Shown piece after piece: positions 20,810 to 29,124 of a stretch of DNA of 64,000 nucleotides; position 1 is the stretch's first letter, and each line of letters starts with the position of its first letter. Under the pieces are notes generated by a model. That model saw nothing but the letters and a program-made list of their open reading frames with translations, did not search any database and was not told where the DNA came from. The stretch covers positions 49,479 to 113,478 of the forward strand of contig JAEEYE010000005.1 of assembly GCA_016291665.1 (NCBI GenBank). Reading direction: 5' to 3'. Position numbers and translations under genes: made by a program. This DNA is from Oxalobacter sp. (lineage in GTDB: Bacteria > Pseudomonadota > Gammaproteobacteria > Burkholderiales > Burkholderiaceae_D).

Positions 20810-22222
20810 TTAGGGGTTCAACTTAACAGAATCAGGCATATGATACCCCCCGCCTAAAGCACGATAGAGTTCAACAGCATTGTTCATACGCATGAGCCTT
20901 GCATCGACCAGCAACTGCTCTGCTGCAAATTTCTGTCGCTGTGCATCCAAAACTTCAAGCGAACCGGCAATCCCGTTTAAGAACCTGGCTTTTGCTAAGC
21001 GGTGACGGTCTGTTTCGGAATCTAGCATGCCCTGTTGGGCTTTGACCAGCTCATCGAGCCATTTCCGTGCCGTTAAGGCATCAGCCACTTCCCTAAATGC
21101 GACTTGGATGGTCTTTTCATATTCGGCCACTGCGATGTTTTTCCGTGCTTCGGCGACATCCAGGTTTGCAATAGTCCTGCCGGTATCAAAGATTGGGACG
21201 CTCATCTGCGGAGTAAAAACCCAGGCACCTGAATGCGGATCAAAGAGGTTGGAAAAGCTGGTGCTCATTGTTCCTGCAAAGCCGGTCAAAGTGAATCTCG
21301 GGAAAAATGCGGCACGTGCTGCCCCGATGTTGGCATTAGCTGCTTTTAAAAGCTGTTCATGCTGGCGGATGTCAGGCCGCTTTTCCAAGAGTTCAGATGG
21401 CAACCCTTCAGGGATGTCCATCATTAGGTCGTCTTCAGAGAGTTTATGTGCTTCAGGCAGTCCAATAGGCATCTTGCCACCGACGAGGACAACGAGGGCG
21501 TTGAGGGTTTTTTCGTGTTCACGCTGGAGGTTGGCTAATGTCACTTGTGCGGCATGAACCAAGCTTTCACATTCCCTAAGTATGATGGCCGAAGAAATGC
21601 CTGCTTCATAGCGCTTTTTAGTCAGCGCCAATGTTTTCAGGTACGATTCGTAGGACTGACTGGCCAGTTTAATCTGCTCAGCTTGTGCGCGTTCTGTGAA
21701 GTAAGTTTTTGCGACTTCCGAGACGAGACTGATATAGGCAGAACGCTGGGCTTCTTCGGTTGCGAGGTATTTGGCAAGTGCTGCATCCGTTAGGCTTTTG
21801 ACGCGTCCAAAAAAGTCCAACTCAAATGCAGGCATACCAACACCGACTTGGTGGGTACCGCCTGTAACCATGCCTGATCCCGCGTTGGAGAGTGTGCGCG
21901 TCCGCGTTGAAGTACCTTCGACTTCAATGGTTGGGAGTCTGTCTGCCCATTGGATGTCGTACATCGCGCGGGCTTCTTCAATTCGGAGGGCTGCGATACG
22001 TAGGTCTCGGTTGTTTTCAATAGCAGCAGCAATCAATGCCTTTAGGCGTTGGTCGCGGAAGAATTCTTGCCAGCCAATTCGGTTGGCCGCAGAAGGTGTT
22101 TCACTGTTTCCTGTTGGATACTGGCTTTCAACTGGTGCATCAGGCCTTTCATAGGTTGGTGCCATGCTGCAGCCTGCCAGAATGCCCGCTGCCAACAGTG
22201 CCAATGGGATTCTTTTAAGCAT
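20810..22222 (-). CDS. Outer membrane efflux lipoprotein (NodT/OprM type)
   Basis: Outer membrane factor of a tripartite RND pump (470 aa). The signal peptide ends in a lipobox (GILAGC, Cys18), giving a lipid anchor. Two OEP repeats follow with the family phrases IGWQEFFRDQRLKALI, NNRDLRIAALRIEEAR, LLEKRPDIRQHEQLLKAANANIGAARAAFFPRF. It forms a trimeric channel tunnel. The gene overlaps the pump gene's stop by 8 bp, so it is translationally coupled as the last gene of the operon. The closest named relatives are OprM/CmeC/NodT; no symbol is assigned because substrates are unknown. Confidence 0.95.
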   Translation of the reverse strand: MLKRIPLALLAAGILAGCSMAPTYERPDAPVESQYPTGNSETPSAANRIGWQEFFRDQRLKALIAAAIENNRDLRIAALRIEEARAMYDIQWADRLPTIEVEGTSTRTRTLSNAGSGMVTGGTHQVGVGMPAFELDFFGRVKSLTDAALAKYLATEEAQRSAYISLVSEVAKTYFTERAQAEQIKLASQSYESYLKTLALTKKRYEAGISSAIILRECESLVHAAQVTLANLQREHEKTLNALVVLVGGKMPIGLPEAHKLSEDDLMMDIPEGLPSELLEKRPDIRQHEQLLKAANANIGAARAAFFPRFTLTGFAGTMSTSFSNLFDPHSGAWVFTPQMSVPIFDTGRTIANLDVAEARKNIAVAEYEKTIQVAFREVADALTARKWLDELVKAQQGMLDSETDRHRLAKARFLNGIAGSLEVLDAQRQKFAAEQLLVDARLMRMNNAVELYRALGGGYHMPDSVKLNP

Positions 22223-25200
22223 CGTTATCCTTCTTTCTGCGGCGTTTCAACGCATTCAATATTTCTTTCCATGATTTTTTGCCTTCTTCAGGAGATAGCT
22301 CAGTTTCTGCCTTTTCGGTATCTCCTTCTGTTTCAGGTGGTGTGGTTTCAGTCGTTTGCAGTTTCTTCTTGTTAAAGACGGTACGTACAACAACATAGAA
22401 AACAGGTACCATATAAACTGCTAAAACCGTCGCAGAAATCATCCCGAACATAACACCTGTACCGATAGCTTGCTGAGAAGCCGCTCCGGCACCATGGGCG
22501 ATAGCGAGTGGGACAACCCCTAAGATGAATGCAAATGAGGTCATCAGGATGGGGCGGAAACGTAGCCTTACGGCTTCCATCGTTGCTTCAAAGACCCCCA
22601 TGCCTTTCTCTTCTAGGTCTTTTGCGAATTCCACAATCAAAATGGCGTTTTTGGCAGAAAGTCCAATTGTCGCAATCAAACCCACTTTGAAGTAGATGTC
22701 GTTTGGCATTCCGCGTAGGTAAACACCAATTAAGGCACCAATGACGCCTAATGGCACGACAAGCAACACTGCGACAGGGATGGTTGTACTTTCATATAAG
22801 GCGGCCAGGCACAGGAAAACAGCCATGATGGAAAGGGCATACAGAAGTGGAGCCTGTGAACCTGATTTCTGTTCTTCTAGCGAAGTACCTGTCCATTCGT
22901 AGCCGAAGCCTTCTGGTAACTGTTTCATCAAGTTCACCATTTCATTCATGGCATCACCTGAGCTGTAACCGTCAGCTGGGGTACCGACAAGACGCATTGC
23001 TGGATAGCCATTGTAGCGGATCAACTGAATTGGACCTTTTTCCCATCTGGTCGTACAAAATGAGGAAAGAGGAACCATTGTACCTGATGCGCTCTTTACA
23101 AAAAGTCGACCAAAGTCTTCCTGGTCGACGCGCTTATCCGCGTCGAGCTGGACGATGACACGTTGTTGCCGTCCTTTGCTGTCAAAGTCGTTGACGTACG
23201 CAGAACCGAAAGCAGTTGATAGTGAAGCGTTAATGTCTGAGAAGGAAACCCCTAAGGCATTGGCCTTTTCACGGTCAATTTCAAGTTTTAGCTGTGGTGC
23301 ATTTTCCATCCCGTCAAAGCGGATGGTTTTGATGACAGGGCTTTCGTTGGCCAATTTCATCAACTGGTCACGTGCAGCAACTAGTTTTTCATTGCCTTGG
23401 CTAGAGCGGTCCTGGAGCCTAAAGTCGAAACCGGTTTCAGTACCCAGTTCGCGGATAGGCGGAGGGCTTAGCGGGAAGACTAAAGCGTCTCTGATTTGGG
23501 AGAAGCGTGCGAATGCGCGTCCAACGATAGCTGTTGCTGAGTCATCTGAACTCCGTTCACTAAAGTCTTTTAGGGTGACGAATGCCAAACCACCGTTTTG
23601 GCCAGAACCTGAAAAGCTGATCCCGAAGACCCCGACGGTATTCAATACGCCAGGTTCGTGCATGAACTGGTCTTCAACTTGTTTTAGGACTTCAATTGTC
23701 CGTTGCTGGGTTGCCCCAGCAGGTAATTGGACATTGGCGTAGAGGTAGCCTTGGTCTTCGTTTGGTAAGAAGGATGTTGGGAGGCGCCAGAACATGAAGC
23801 CCATGCAGATGACGATGGCGCCGTAAATGATGCAATAGCGTTTAATACGGCCTAAGACTTTACCAACTTGGGTGCTGTAGGCAGTGGTGACGATATTGAA
23901 TTTACGGTTGAACCAACCGAAGAAGCCTTTCTTTTCGCCATGAGCTTTCGGGTCGACTGGTTTTAGAATTGTGGCGCACAGTGCAGGCGTTAAGGACAGT
24001 GCCAAAAAGGCAGAGAACACCATTGAGGCAACCATCGTGACCGAGAACTGGCGGTAAATGTTACCTACAGAGCCGCTGAAGAAGGCCATTGGAATGAAAA
24101 CAGCAGTCAAAACAGTTGAGATGCCGACAATGGCGCCGGTAATCTGATCCATCGCTTTGCGGGTGGCTTCTTTAGGGGGTAAGCCCTCTTCGGCCATGAT
24201 GCGTTCGACGTTTTCAACCACAACAATCGCATCATCAATCAAAATCCCAATTGAGAGTACCATACCGAACATCGTGAGCATGTTGATGGAAAAGCCCAAG
24301 GCTTTCATCACGGCTAATGTCCCCATCAATGCAATAGGCACCACAATGGTTGGGATGATGGTGTAGCGGAAGTTTTGCAGGAAAAGGAACATAATCAGGA
24401 AGACTAAGATGACCCCTTCAAAGAGGGTCTTAATGACTTCATGAATAGATGCAGAAACGAATTGTGATGTGTCGTTGGCAATGACGTAGTCCACGCCCCT
24501 TGGGAAGTATTGTTTGAGTTCTTCCATCTTTTCACGGATCAACCGCATTGTTTCCATGGTGTTGGCGGTCGCCGAAGGTAGTACCCCAAAACCACTGACG
24601 GGTTTACCGTCAAGGCGGGCAAACTTATCATAGGCTTGGCTGCCCAGTTCTACGCGGCCTACATCCTTGATGCGGACAGTGGAGCCATCGGGATTTGCGC
24701 GAAGGATGATGTTTTCAAATTCTTCAGGAGTTTGTAATTGCCCGTGGACATTGACGTTGGCGGTGAAGGTTTCCTTCCCAGTGTTAGGTGGGTTGGCAAT
24801 GGCACCAGGTGTAACCACAATATTTTGGCTTCTGATGGCACTGGCTACATTGTCGGCTGTGATGCGGAAACCAGTCAGTTTGACAGGGTCAAGCCAGATA
24901 CGCATGGCTTTTTCAGAGCCGAAAACCATCGCGTCACCGACGCCGGGCAAACGCTTGATTTCATAGAGGACGTTTCGGTAGGTCAAGTCTCCTAAGTCTA
25001 CAGCGTCCATTGAACCATCGGTAGATGTCAGCTGGACAATGGCCATATAGTTCCTGCGGGACTTGTTGATGTTGATCCCTTGTTGGTTGACGGCGTTTGG
25101 CAGTCGTGATTCCACGCGTTTGAGGCGGTTCAACACGTCGACCGATGCCAATTCAACGTCGGTTTCTGGTGTGAAGGACAGGGTGATTTTTCCGGAGCCG

Positions 25201-25451
25201 CTTGCAGATTCAGACTCAAAGTAGTAGAGCCCTGTTGCGCCATTCATTTCCTGTTCAATAATCTGGATGACACTGTCTTCAACAGTCTGGGCGGTAGCAC
25301 CAGGATAGGTGACCGACAGGGTGACTTGCGGTGGCGCAACATTCGGGTATTGTGCCACAGGCAGGTTGAACATCGACAATACACCTGCCAGTGTGATGAA
25401 AATTGCAATGACCCATGCAAAAATCGGGCGGTCAATGAAAAATCTTGCCAT
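22215..25451 (-). CDS. RND multidrug efflux pump, HAE1 family (AcrB-like)
   Basis: Inner-membrane proton-drug antiporter (1078 aa). It starts MARFFIDRPIFAWVIAIFI as AcrB/MexB do, with twelve predicted membrane helices and two large periplasmic loops. The proton-relay region with Asp-Asp is visible as GILIDDAIVVVENVERIM. The last ~50 residues form a charged, probably cytoplasmic tail (TETTPPETEGDTEKAETE...KSWKEILNALKRRRKK) beyond the usual AcrB end, ending in a basic patch. The tail sequence also carries the ribosome region for the next gene. It works with the fusion protein upstream and outer membrane factor downstream. Confidence 0.97.
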   Translation of the reverse strand: MARFFIDRPIFAWVIAIFITLAGVLSMFNLPVAQYPNVAPPQVTLSVTYPGATAQTVEDSVIQIIEQEMNGATGLYYFESESASGSGKITLSFTPETDVELASVDVLNRLKRVESRLPNAVNQQGININKSRRNYMAIVQLTSTDGSMDAVDLGDLTYRNVLYEIKRLPGVGDAMVFGSEKAMRIWLDPVKLTGFRITADNVASAIRSQNIVVTPGAIANPPNTGKETFTANVNVHGQLQTPEEFENIILRANPDGSTVRIKDVGRVELGSQAYDKFARLDGKPVSGFGVLPSATANTMETMRLIREKMEELKQYFPRGVDYVIANDTSQFVSASIHEVIKTLFEGVILVFLIMFLFLQNFRYTIIPTIVVPIALMGTLAVMKALGFSINMLTMFGMVLSIGILIDDAIVVVENVERIMAEEGLPPKEATRKAMDQITGAIVGISTVLTAVFIPMAFFSGSVGNIYRQFSVTMVASMVFSAFLALSLTPALCATILKPVDPKAHGEKKGFFGWFNRKFNIVTTAYSTQVGKVLGRIKRYCIIYGAIVICMGFMFWRLPTSFLPNEDQGYLYANVQLPAGATQQRTIEVLKQVEDQFMHEPGVLNTVGVFGISFSGSGQNGGLAFVTLKDFSERSSDDSATAIVGRAFARFSQIRDALVFPLSPPPIRELGTETGFDFRLQDRSSQGNEKLVAARDQLMKLANESPVIKTIRFDGMENAPQLKLEIDREKANALGVSFSDINASLSTAFGSAYVNDFDSKGRQQRVIVQLDADKRVDQEDFGRLFVKSASGTMVPLSSFCTTRWEKGPIQLIRYNGYPAMRLVGTPADGYSSGDAMNEMVNLMKQLPEGFGYEWTGTSLEEQKSGSQAPLLYALSIMAVFLCLAALYESTTIPVAVLLVVPLGVIGALIGVYLRGMPNDIYFKVGLIATIGLSAKNAILIVEFAKDLEEKGMGVFEATMEAVRLRFRPILMTSFAFILGVVPLAIAHGAGAASQQAIGTGVMFGMISATVLAVYMVPVFYVVVRTVFNKKKLQTTETTPPETEGDTEKAETELSPEEGKKSWKEILNALKRRRKKDNDA

Positions 25452-25480
25452 AGGAAGGGATTCCTTTTATCTATTTTTCA

Positions 25481-26707
25481 TCAGTTCTTTGCAGCGGCCT
25501 GCGGTTGTTTTTCTTCAGCCTTTTCCGTCTTTTCAACAGGCGCTACGCCTTGGATTTGCTCAGGCGTGTCTTTCTTTTCAGGATCTTCCCAAGGGACAGC
25601 TTTGACCTTGATGCCTGGTTTGACCTTCTGCAATCCTTCGACAATCACTTTGTCTCCAGGTTCGAGACCTTCCGTGACAATAAACCGAGTACCTTGGATG
25701 CCGCCTGTGACAATCTTGCGCGTTTCGACCACGTCTTCGCTATTAAGAACCATGACAGAGTCGCCCTCGTTTGTGTGTAAGACAGCCTGCTGTGGTACGA
25801 CGATAGCATTTTCTCGGATGGCTTGTTCAAATTTGGCTCTTACAAATGTGCCAGGTAGGAGCAAACCTTTCGGATTTGGGAAGAGTGCACGGACGGTGAC
25901 TTCACCTGAGGACGGATCAACGGTGATGTCAGAAAAGACTAATGAACCTTTTTCAGTGTATTCAGTACCGTCTTCCAACTTCATTGTGACCGGGATGCTG
26001 TTGCCTGGATTTTGGAGAGAGCCGTTAAGCAACTGCTGGTGCATTTTTATCAATTCGGTCGAGGACCGTGTCAAGTTCAAATACATCGGGTCAATCTGCT
26101 GGACGGTGGCTAAGAGGGTTGGCTCATTCTGGCCAACCAAGGCACCTTCCGTGACCAAAGCTCGACCGATTCGCCCTGTAATGGGTGAGATGACATTGGC
26201 GTATTCAAGGTTTAACTTTGCCTTTGCAAGAGCGGCACGTCCAGCTTGGACATCAGCTGCTGCTTGTTTGGAAGCGGCTATGGCATCGTCATATTCCTGT
26301 TTACTGATGGCATCAATCCCAACCAGAGGCTTGTAACGTTTCAGTTTTAAGTCGGCCTGAATCTTGTTGGCCTCTGCATGTGCTAACGTTGCTTGGGCAC
26401 TTTGTATTGATGCTTGGTAGTCACGTGGGTCAATGCGGAAGAGAATTTGTCCTTTCTTGACAATAGAGCCTTCCTCAAAGCATCGTTTTAGGACAACACC
26501 TGGTACACGGGCACGGATATCAGCTGTGCGGAATGACTCAAGGCGACCAGGGAGTTCGTTTTCAATCGTCAACCGTTCTGCGCCGATGACGATGTAGGAG
26601 ACTTCAGGAATCCGGGCTGGTGGCTGGGGTTTTTGACCGCATGCGGTTAGGACAGTGGCTGCGGTTAAGACAATGCCGACTCCCTTGAGGCAAGGATATA
26701 CGTTCAT
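25481..26707 (-). CDS. RND efflux periplasmic adaptor (AcrA-like membrane fusion protein)
   Basis: 408-aa lipoprotein adaptor joining pump and outer membrane channel. The lipobox TVLTAC puts the lipidated Cys at residue 23. It shows the lipoyl half-motifs (RLESFRTADIRARVPG and VISPITGRIGRALVTEGALVGQ), an alpha-hairpin between them (about 100-170), and the beta-barrel/MP domains. The C-terminal tail is Lys/Glu-rich. First gene of the efflux operon, divergent from a TetR regulator across a palindromic operator. The 336-aa opposite-strand ORF (25326..26336) is a shadow. Confidence 0.96.
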   Translation of the reverse strand: MNVYPCLKGVGIVLTAATVLTACGQKPQPPARIPEVSYIVIGAERLTIENELPGRLESFRTADIRARVPGVVLKRCFEEGSIVKKGQILFRIDPRDYQASIQSAQATLAHAEANKIQADLKLKRYKPLVGIDAISKQEYDDAIAASKQAAADVQAGRAALAKAKLNLEYANVISPITGRIGRALVTEGALVGQNEPTLLATVQQIDPMYLNLTRSSTELIKMHQQLLNGSLQNPGNSIPVTMKLEDGTEYTEKGSLVFSDITVDPSSGEVTVRALFPNPKGLLLPGTFVRAKFEQAIRENAIVVPQQAVLHTNEGDSVMVLNSEDVVETRKIVTGGIQGTRFIVTEGLEPGDKVIVEGLQKVKPGIKVKAVPWEDPEKKDTPEQIQGVAPVEKTEKAEEKQPQAAAKN

Positions 26708-26794
26708 TGATGAATCTCAATTGGTTGCCTTTCCCATCTTTTTTGTGCAGGTCTAAGCCGTATACGTGATAGGGAAAGCCGTTTGCAAACTTAA

Positions 26795-26820
26795 AAACAT
26801 ACATACACGTATGTATGTTT
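26795..26820. promoter_or_regulatory. Palindromic operator for the TetR/AcrR-type regulator
   Basis: AAACATACATAC-AC-GTATGTATGTTT is a perfect 12+12 bp palindrome about a 2-bp centre, midway between the divergent efflux operon and its regulator. The core resembles the E. coli AcrR site (TACATACATT...AATGTATGTA). A TATAAT at 26827-26832 lies just downstream on the + strand, so binding would cover the regulator promoter's -35/spacer, fitting autorepression. Confidence 0.85.
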
Positions 26821-26864
26821 CACATATATAATAGACTACCAATTATCGGACAAGACAGGTTTGT

Positions 26865-27557
26865 ATGCAACAGGAAACAGCGGCGAAAATTACTCGCGGC
26901 TCAGGGAAAAGCCGGGAGAACATCCAGAAGAAAAAAGCGGCGTACACACGGAACAGAATCCTTGACGCTGCGGAAGATGTTTTCAATGACAGGGGATATT
27001 CTCAAACGAGCTTAAATGAGATTGCACAGGTCGCCGGTATGACGCGTGGTGCCGTTTATTGGCACTTCAAAAATAAGGAAGACCTTTTCAACGCGATGTG
27101 CGAAAGGGTCAGGGAGCCTATGCGCGTCCTTCTGGAAGAAACTGTCCGCAAGAAAATGGCAGAAGATCCCATTGCCCAACTCGTTTCAGCACACGAATGT
27201 TTTATGCGGGAGATGGTTGGTAATGCCCATTACCGGAAGGTGACAGAAATCCTTTTGCTTAAATGCGAACATACGGTAGTTGCAACACACATTTTGGAAA
27301 ACAAGCGGCAGTGGCGTGACTATATCAGTGACCTGCTACAGGGCGCCTTGGAGAGTGCCAAGCGCCAAGGTGCCCTGCCTGAAGACTTGGATGTGCCGAT
27401 GGCCGTTGATGTGATGTTTTCATCATTTTGGGGGATGATTGGCGACTGGCTTGTGTCGCCAGGTCGATACCCGGATATCATGGCACACGCTAAACGGTTG
27501 CACAGTGCGATGTTTGATTTGTTTAGGACAAGTCCTAATTTGAAGAAAACGGGATAG
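26865..27557 (+). CDS. TetR/AcrR family efflux repressor
   Basis: 230-aa repressor with the N-terminal TetR helix-turn-helix at about residues 30-75 (RNRILDAAEDVFNDRGYSQTSLNEIA, GMTRGAVYWHFKNKEDLF). The remainder is a TetR_C_2-type ligand-binding domain like AcrR/TtgR/MexZ. The N-terminal 25 residues are rich in Lys/Arg and precede the usual start of the domain. It is divergent from the RND operon and next to a matching palindrome, so it very likely represses the pump and itself, relieved by pump substrates. Confidence 0.94.
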   Translation: MQQETAAKITRGSGKSRENIQKKKAAYTRNRILDAAEDVFNDRGYSQTSLNEIAQVAGMTRGAVYWHFKNKEDLFNAMCERVREPMRVLLEETVRKKMAEDPIAQLVSAHECFMREMVGNAHYRKVTEILLLKCEHTVVATHILENKRQWRDYISDLLQGALESAKRQGALPEDLDVPMAVDVMFSSFWGMIGDWLVSPGRYPDIMAHAKRLHSAMFDLFRTSPNLKKTG

Positions 27558-27574
27558 GGCAGGCGCACCTGCCC
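27557..27574. terminator. Convergent stem-loop between TetR gene and tal
   Basis: Perfect 7-bp stem GGGCAGG-CGCA-CCTGCCC overlapping the last base of the regulator's stop codon and 22 bp from the tal stop. Neither side has a U-tract. Confidence 0.45.
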
Positions 27575-27596
27575 ATAAGATAAGAAAAGGTTTTTT

Positions 27597-28532
27597 TTAG
27601 CGCAAGGCTTCAATCATCTGTTCAAGTTTGACGGTGTCTGCGCAGAAAGAGCGGATGCCTTCAGCGAGTTTTTCCGTTGCCATAGCGTCGTTGTTGACGG
27701 CTAATCGGAAAGCAGACTCTGTATAAGAGACTTGTTCAATAGGAGCCTGCTGTGCCATTGAAGGACTCAGCTTTTGGGTGACTGTATCGCTAGATTCGGA
27801 CAGTACCTGTAGTAGTTGAGGACTGATGGTCAGTAAGTCGCAGCCAGCTAGCTCAATAATCTGGGAAGTGTTCCTAAAACTTGCGCCCATTACTTCGGTC
27901 GGATAACCAAATTTGCGGTAATAGTTATAGATACGCTTGACGGATTGAACGCCGGGATCAGCGTCGCCGGTATATTCTTGGCCAGTCTGCTTTTTGTACC
28001 AGTCATAGATGCGGCCGACAAAAGGCGAAATGAGTTTGACGCCAGCTTCGGCGCAGGCAACGGCCTGCGGAAGGCAGAACATCAAGGTCATATTGCAGTT
28101 GATGCCTTCTTTCTGAAGAATTTCAGCAGCACGGATGCCTTCCCATGTAGCTGCAATCTTGATTAAGACACGTTCAGCGGGGATGTTGGAAGCTTTGTAG
28201 AGTGCCATGAGCTCGCGCCCTTTTCGGATACTGCCTTCCGTATCGAAAGAGAGCCTTGCATCGGCCTCTGTTGAAACACGGCCTGGAACGACCTTTAATA
28301 TTTCACAGCCAAAGGCAACAAGTAGCCGGTCGATGATTTCTTCGGTGGAAAGAGCCTTGTTTTTGCGGACAGTTTCTTCCAAAAGGCTATGGTATTGTGC
28401 TTTTTGGACAGCTCTTAGGATGAGCGATGGGTTGGTCGTGGAATCCTGTGGTGAATACTGTTGAATAGATTGGAAGTCTCCGGTATCGGCAACTACGGTC
28501 GTATACTGCTTTAATGCATCGAGCTGTGTCAT
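27597..28532 (-). CDS. tal: Transaldolase
   Basis: Pentose phosphate enzyme (311 aa, TalB class) that moves a dihydroxyacetone unit between sedoheptulose-7-phosphate and glyceraldehyde-3-phosphate. The Schiff-base lysine is Lys125 in [22 protein letters not shown] and [13 protein letters not shown] are further signatures. The start follows aaaaaagg. The gene is alone on its strand. An interrupted inverted repeat sits immediately upstream and may regulate it. Confidence 0.97.
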   Translation of the reverse strand: MTQLDALKQYTTVVADTGDFQSIQQYSPQDSTTNPSLILRAVQKAQYHSLLEETVRKNKALSTEEIIDRLLVAFGCEILKVVPGRVSTEADARLSFDTEGSIRKGRELMALYKASNIPAERVLIKIAATWEGIRAAEILQKEGINCNMTLMFCLPQAVACAEAGVKLISPFVGRIYDWYKKQTGQEYTGDADPGVQSVKRIYNYYRKFGYPTEVMGASFRNTSQIIELAGCDLLTISPQLLQVLSESSDTVTQKLSPSMAQQAPIEQVSYTESAFRLAVNNDAMATEKLAEGIRSFCADTVKLEQMIEALR

Positions 28533-28558
28533 GTGTTTAACCTTTTTTCTGGCAATTC

Positions 28559-28610
28559 AATTGTCTGGCACGTCCGTTCCGCGAACTAAAGAACGGTGTA
28601 ACAGACAATT
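28559..28610 (-). promoter_or_regulatory. Interrupted inverted repeat upstream of tal
   Basis: AATTGTCTG (28559-28567) pairs perfectly with CAGACAATT (28602-28610), and inside lies a second perfect stem CCGTTC (28574-28579)/GAACGG (28591-28596) with an 11-nt loop. The stems are separated by internal loops of 6 and 5 nt. On the minus strand this is a stem-internal loop-stem 26 nt before the tal start codon. A TATAAT-like box (TATAATTGTC) overlaps its promoter-proximal arm, so it could instead be a DNA operator. Confidence 0.55.
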
Positions 28611-28710
28611 ATAGAGGGTAAGGGGTGTTAGCCATCATCTTTTTGGTAGCCCTGACAGTAGAATGTCTGGGGTTAATTGCTTTTTGGGGGATGAAATTGT
28701 AAAAAAATGT

Positions 28711-28738
28711 TTGACATGCTTTCGTAGCCTGCTATAAT
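28711..28738 (+). promoter_or_regulatory. Sigma-70 promoter of tRNA-Val
   Basis: Perfect TTGACA (28711-28716) and TATAAT (28733-28738) with 16 bp between, ending 12 bp before the mature tRNA 5' end. Confidence 0.88.
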
Positions 28739-28750
28739 CATCAAATTCTT

Positions 28751-28827
28751 AGGCGCGTAGCTCAGCTGGTTAGAGCACTACCTTGACATGGTAGGGGTCG
28801 TTGGTTCGAGTCCAATCGTGCCTACCA
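28751..28827 (+). tRNA. tRNA-Val (GAC)
   Basis: 77-nt cloverleaf: acceptor AGGCGCG/CGTGCCT, D-arm GCTCAGCTGGTTAGAGC, anticodon stem CTACC/GGTAG with loop TTGACAT (anticodon GAC), T-arm GGTTCGAGTCC and encoded CCA. The position just upstream of thrS is typical of Burkholderiales. Confidence 0.97.
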
Positions 28828-28836
28828 AGATTCCTA

Positions 28837-28866
28837 AACACCGCATCGTACTGCGGTGTTTTTTTT
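28837..28866 (+). terminator. Intrinsic terminator after tRNA-Val
   Basis: Perfect 9-bp stem AACACCGCA/TGCGGTGTT followed by six further T, beginning 9 nt after the tRNA end. Strong Rho-independent terminator, so thrS needs its own promoter. Confidence 0.9.
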
Positions 28867-29087
28867 CGCCTGTACTGTTGTGTAGTTGGGACAAGAGAAT
28901 ACGTCTTTCATATGTACATCGTATAAATGGACAGTAATCGGCGGGGTAAAAGGGTTCAGTGCTAAAATAACCAGATTGTCAGAAGGTGCAATATGTGCTG
29001 CCTTCGTCCTGTGGATGATAAAGATGTCGAGGCGTCTCATCTACGGATACTCTTTTTTTAGATTTTAGGGGTTTGATATCCCGGTAG

Positions 29088-29114
29088 CCCAGGTTTTTAC
29101 CTGGGTCTTTATTT
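29088..29114 (+). promoter_or_regulatory. Terminator-like hairpin in thrS leader
   Basis: CCCAGGT-tttt-ACCTGGG forms a perfect 7-bp stem followed by TCTTTATTT and then directly by the thrS ribosome site (ggag at 29115). It looks like a weak attenuator placed between the promoter region and thrS. The 28867-29087 stretch has no supportable gene; a 60-codon ORF there is unconvincing. Confidence 0.5.
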
Positions 29115-29124
29115 GGAGATGAAA

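Noticed and set aside
25326-26336. 336-aa ORF on the + strand
   Set aside because: Lies antisense to the membrane fusion protein gene, has a Ser/Arg/Pro-rich shadow composition, and shows no domain.
28886-29068. 60-codon ORF between tRNA-Val and thrS
   Set aside because: No ribosome site, no conserved-looking sequence; overlaps a leader region.
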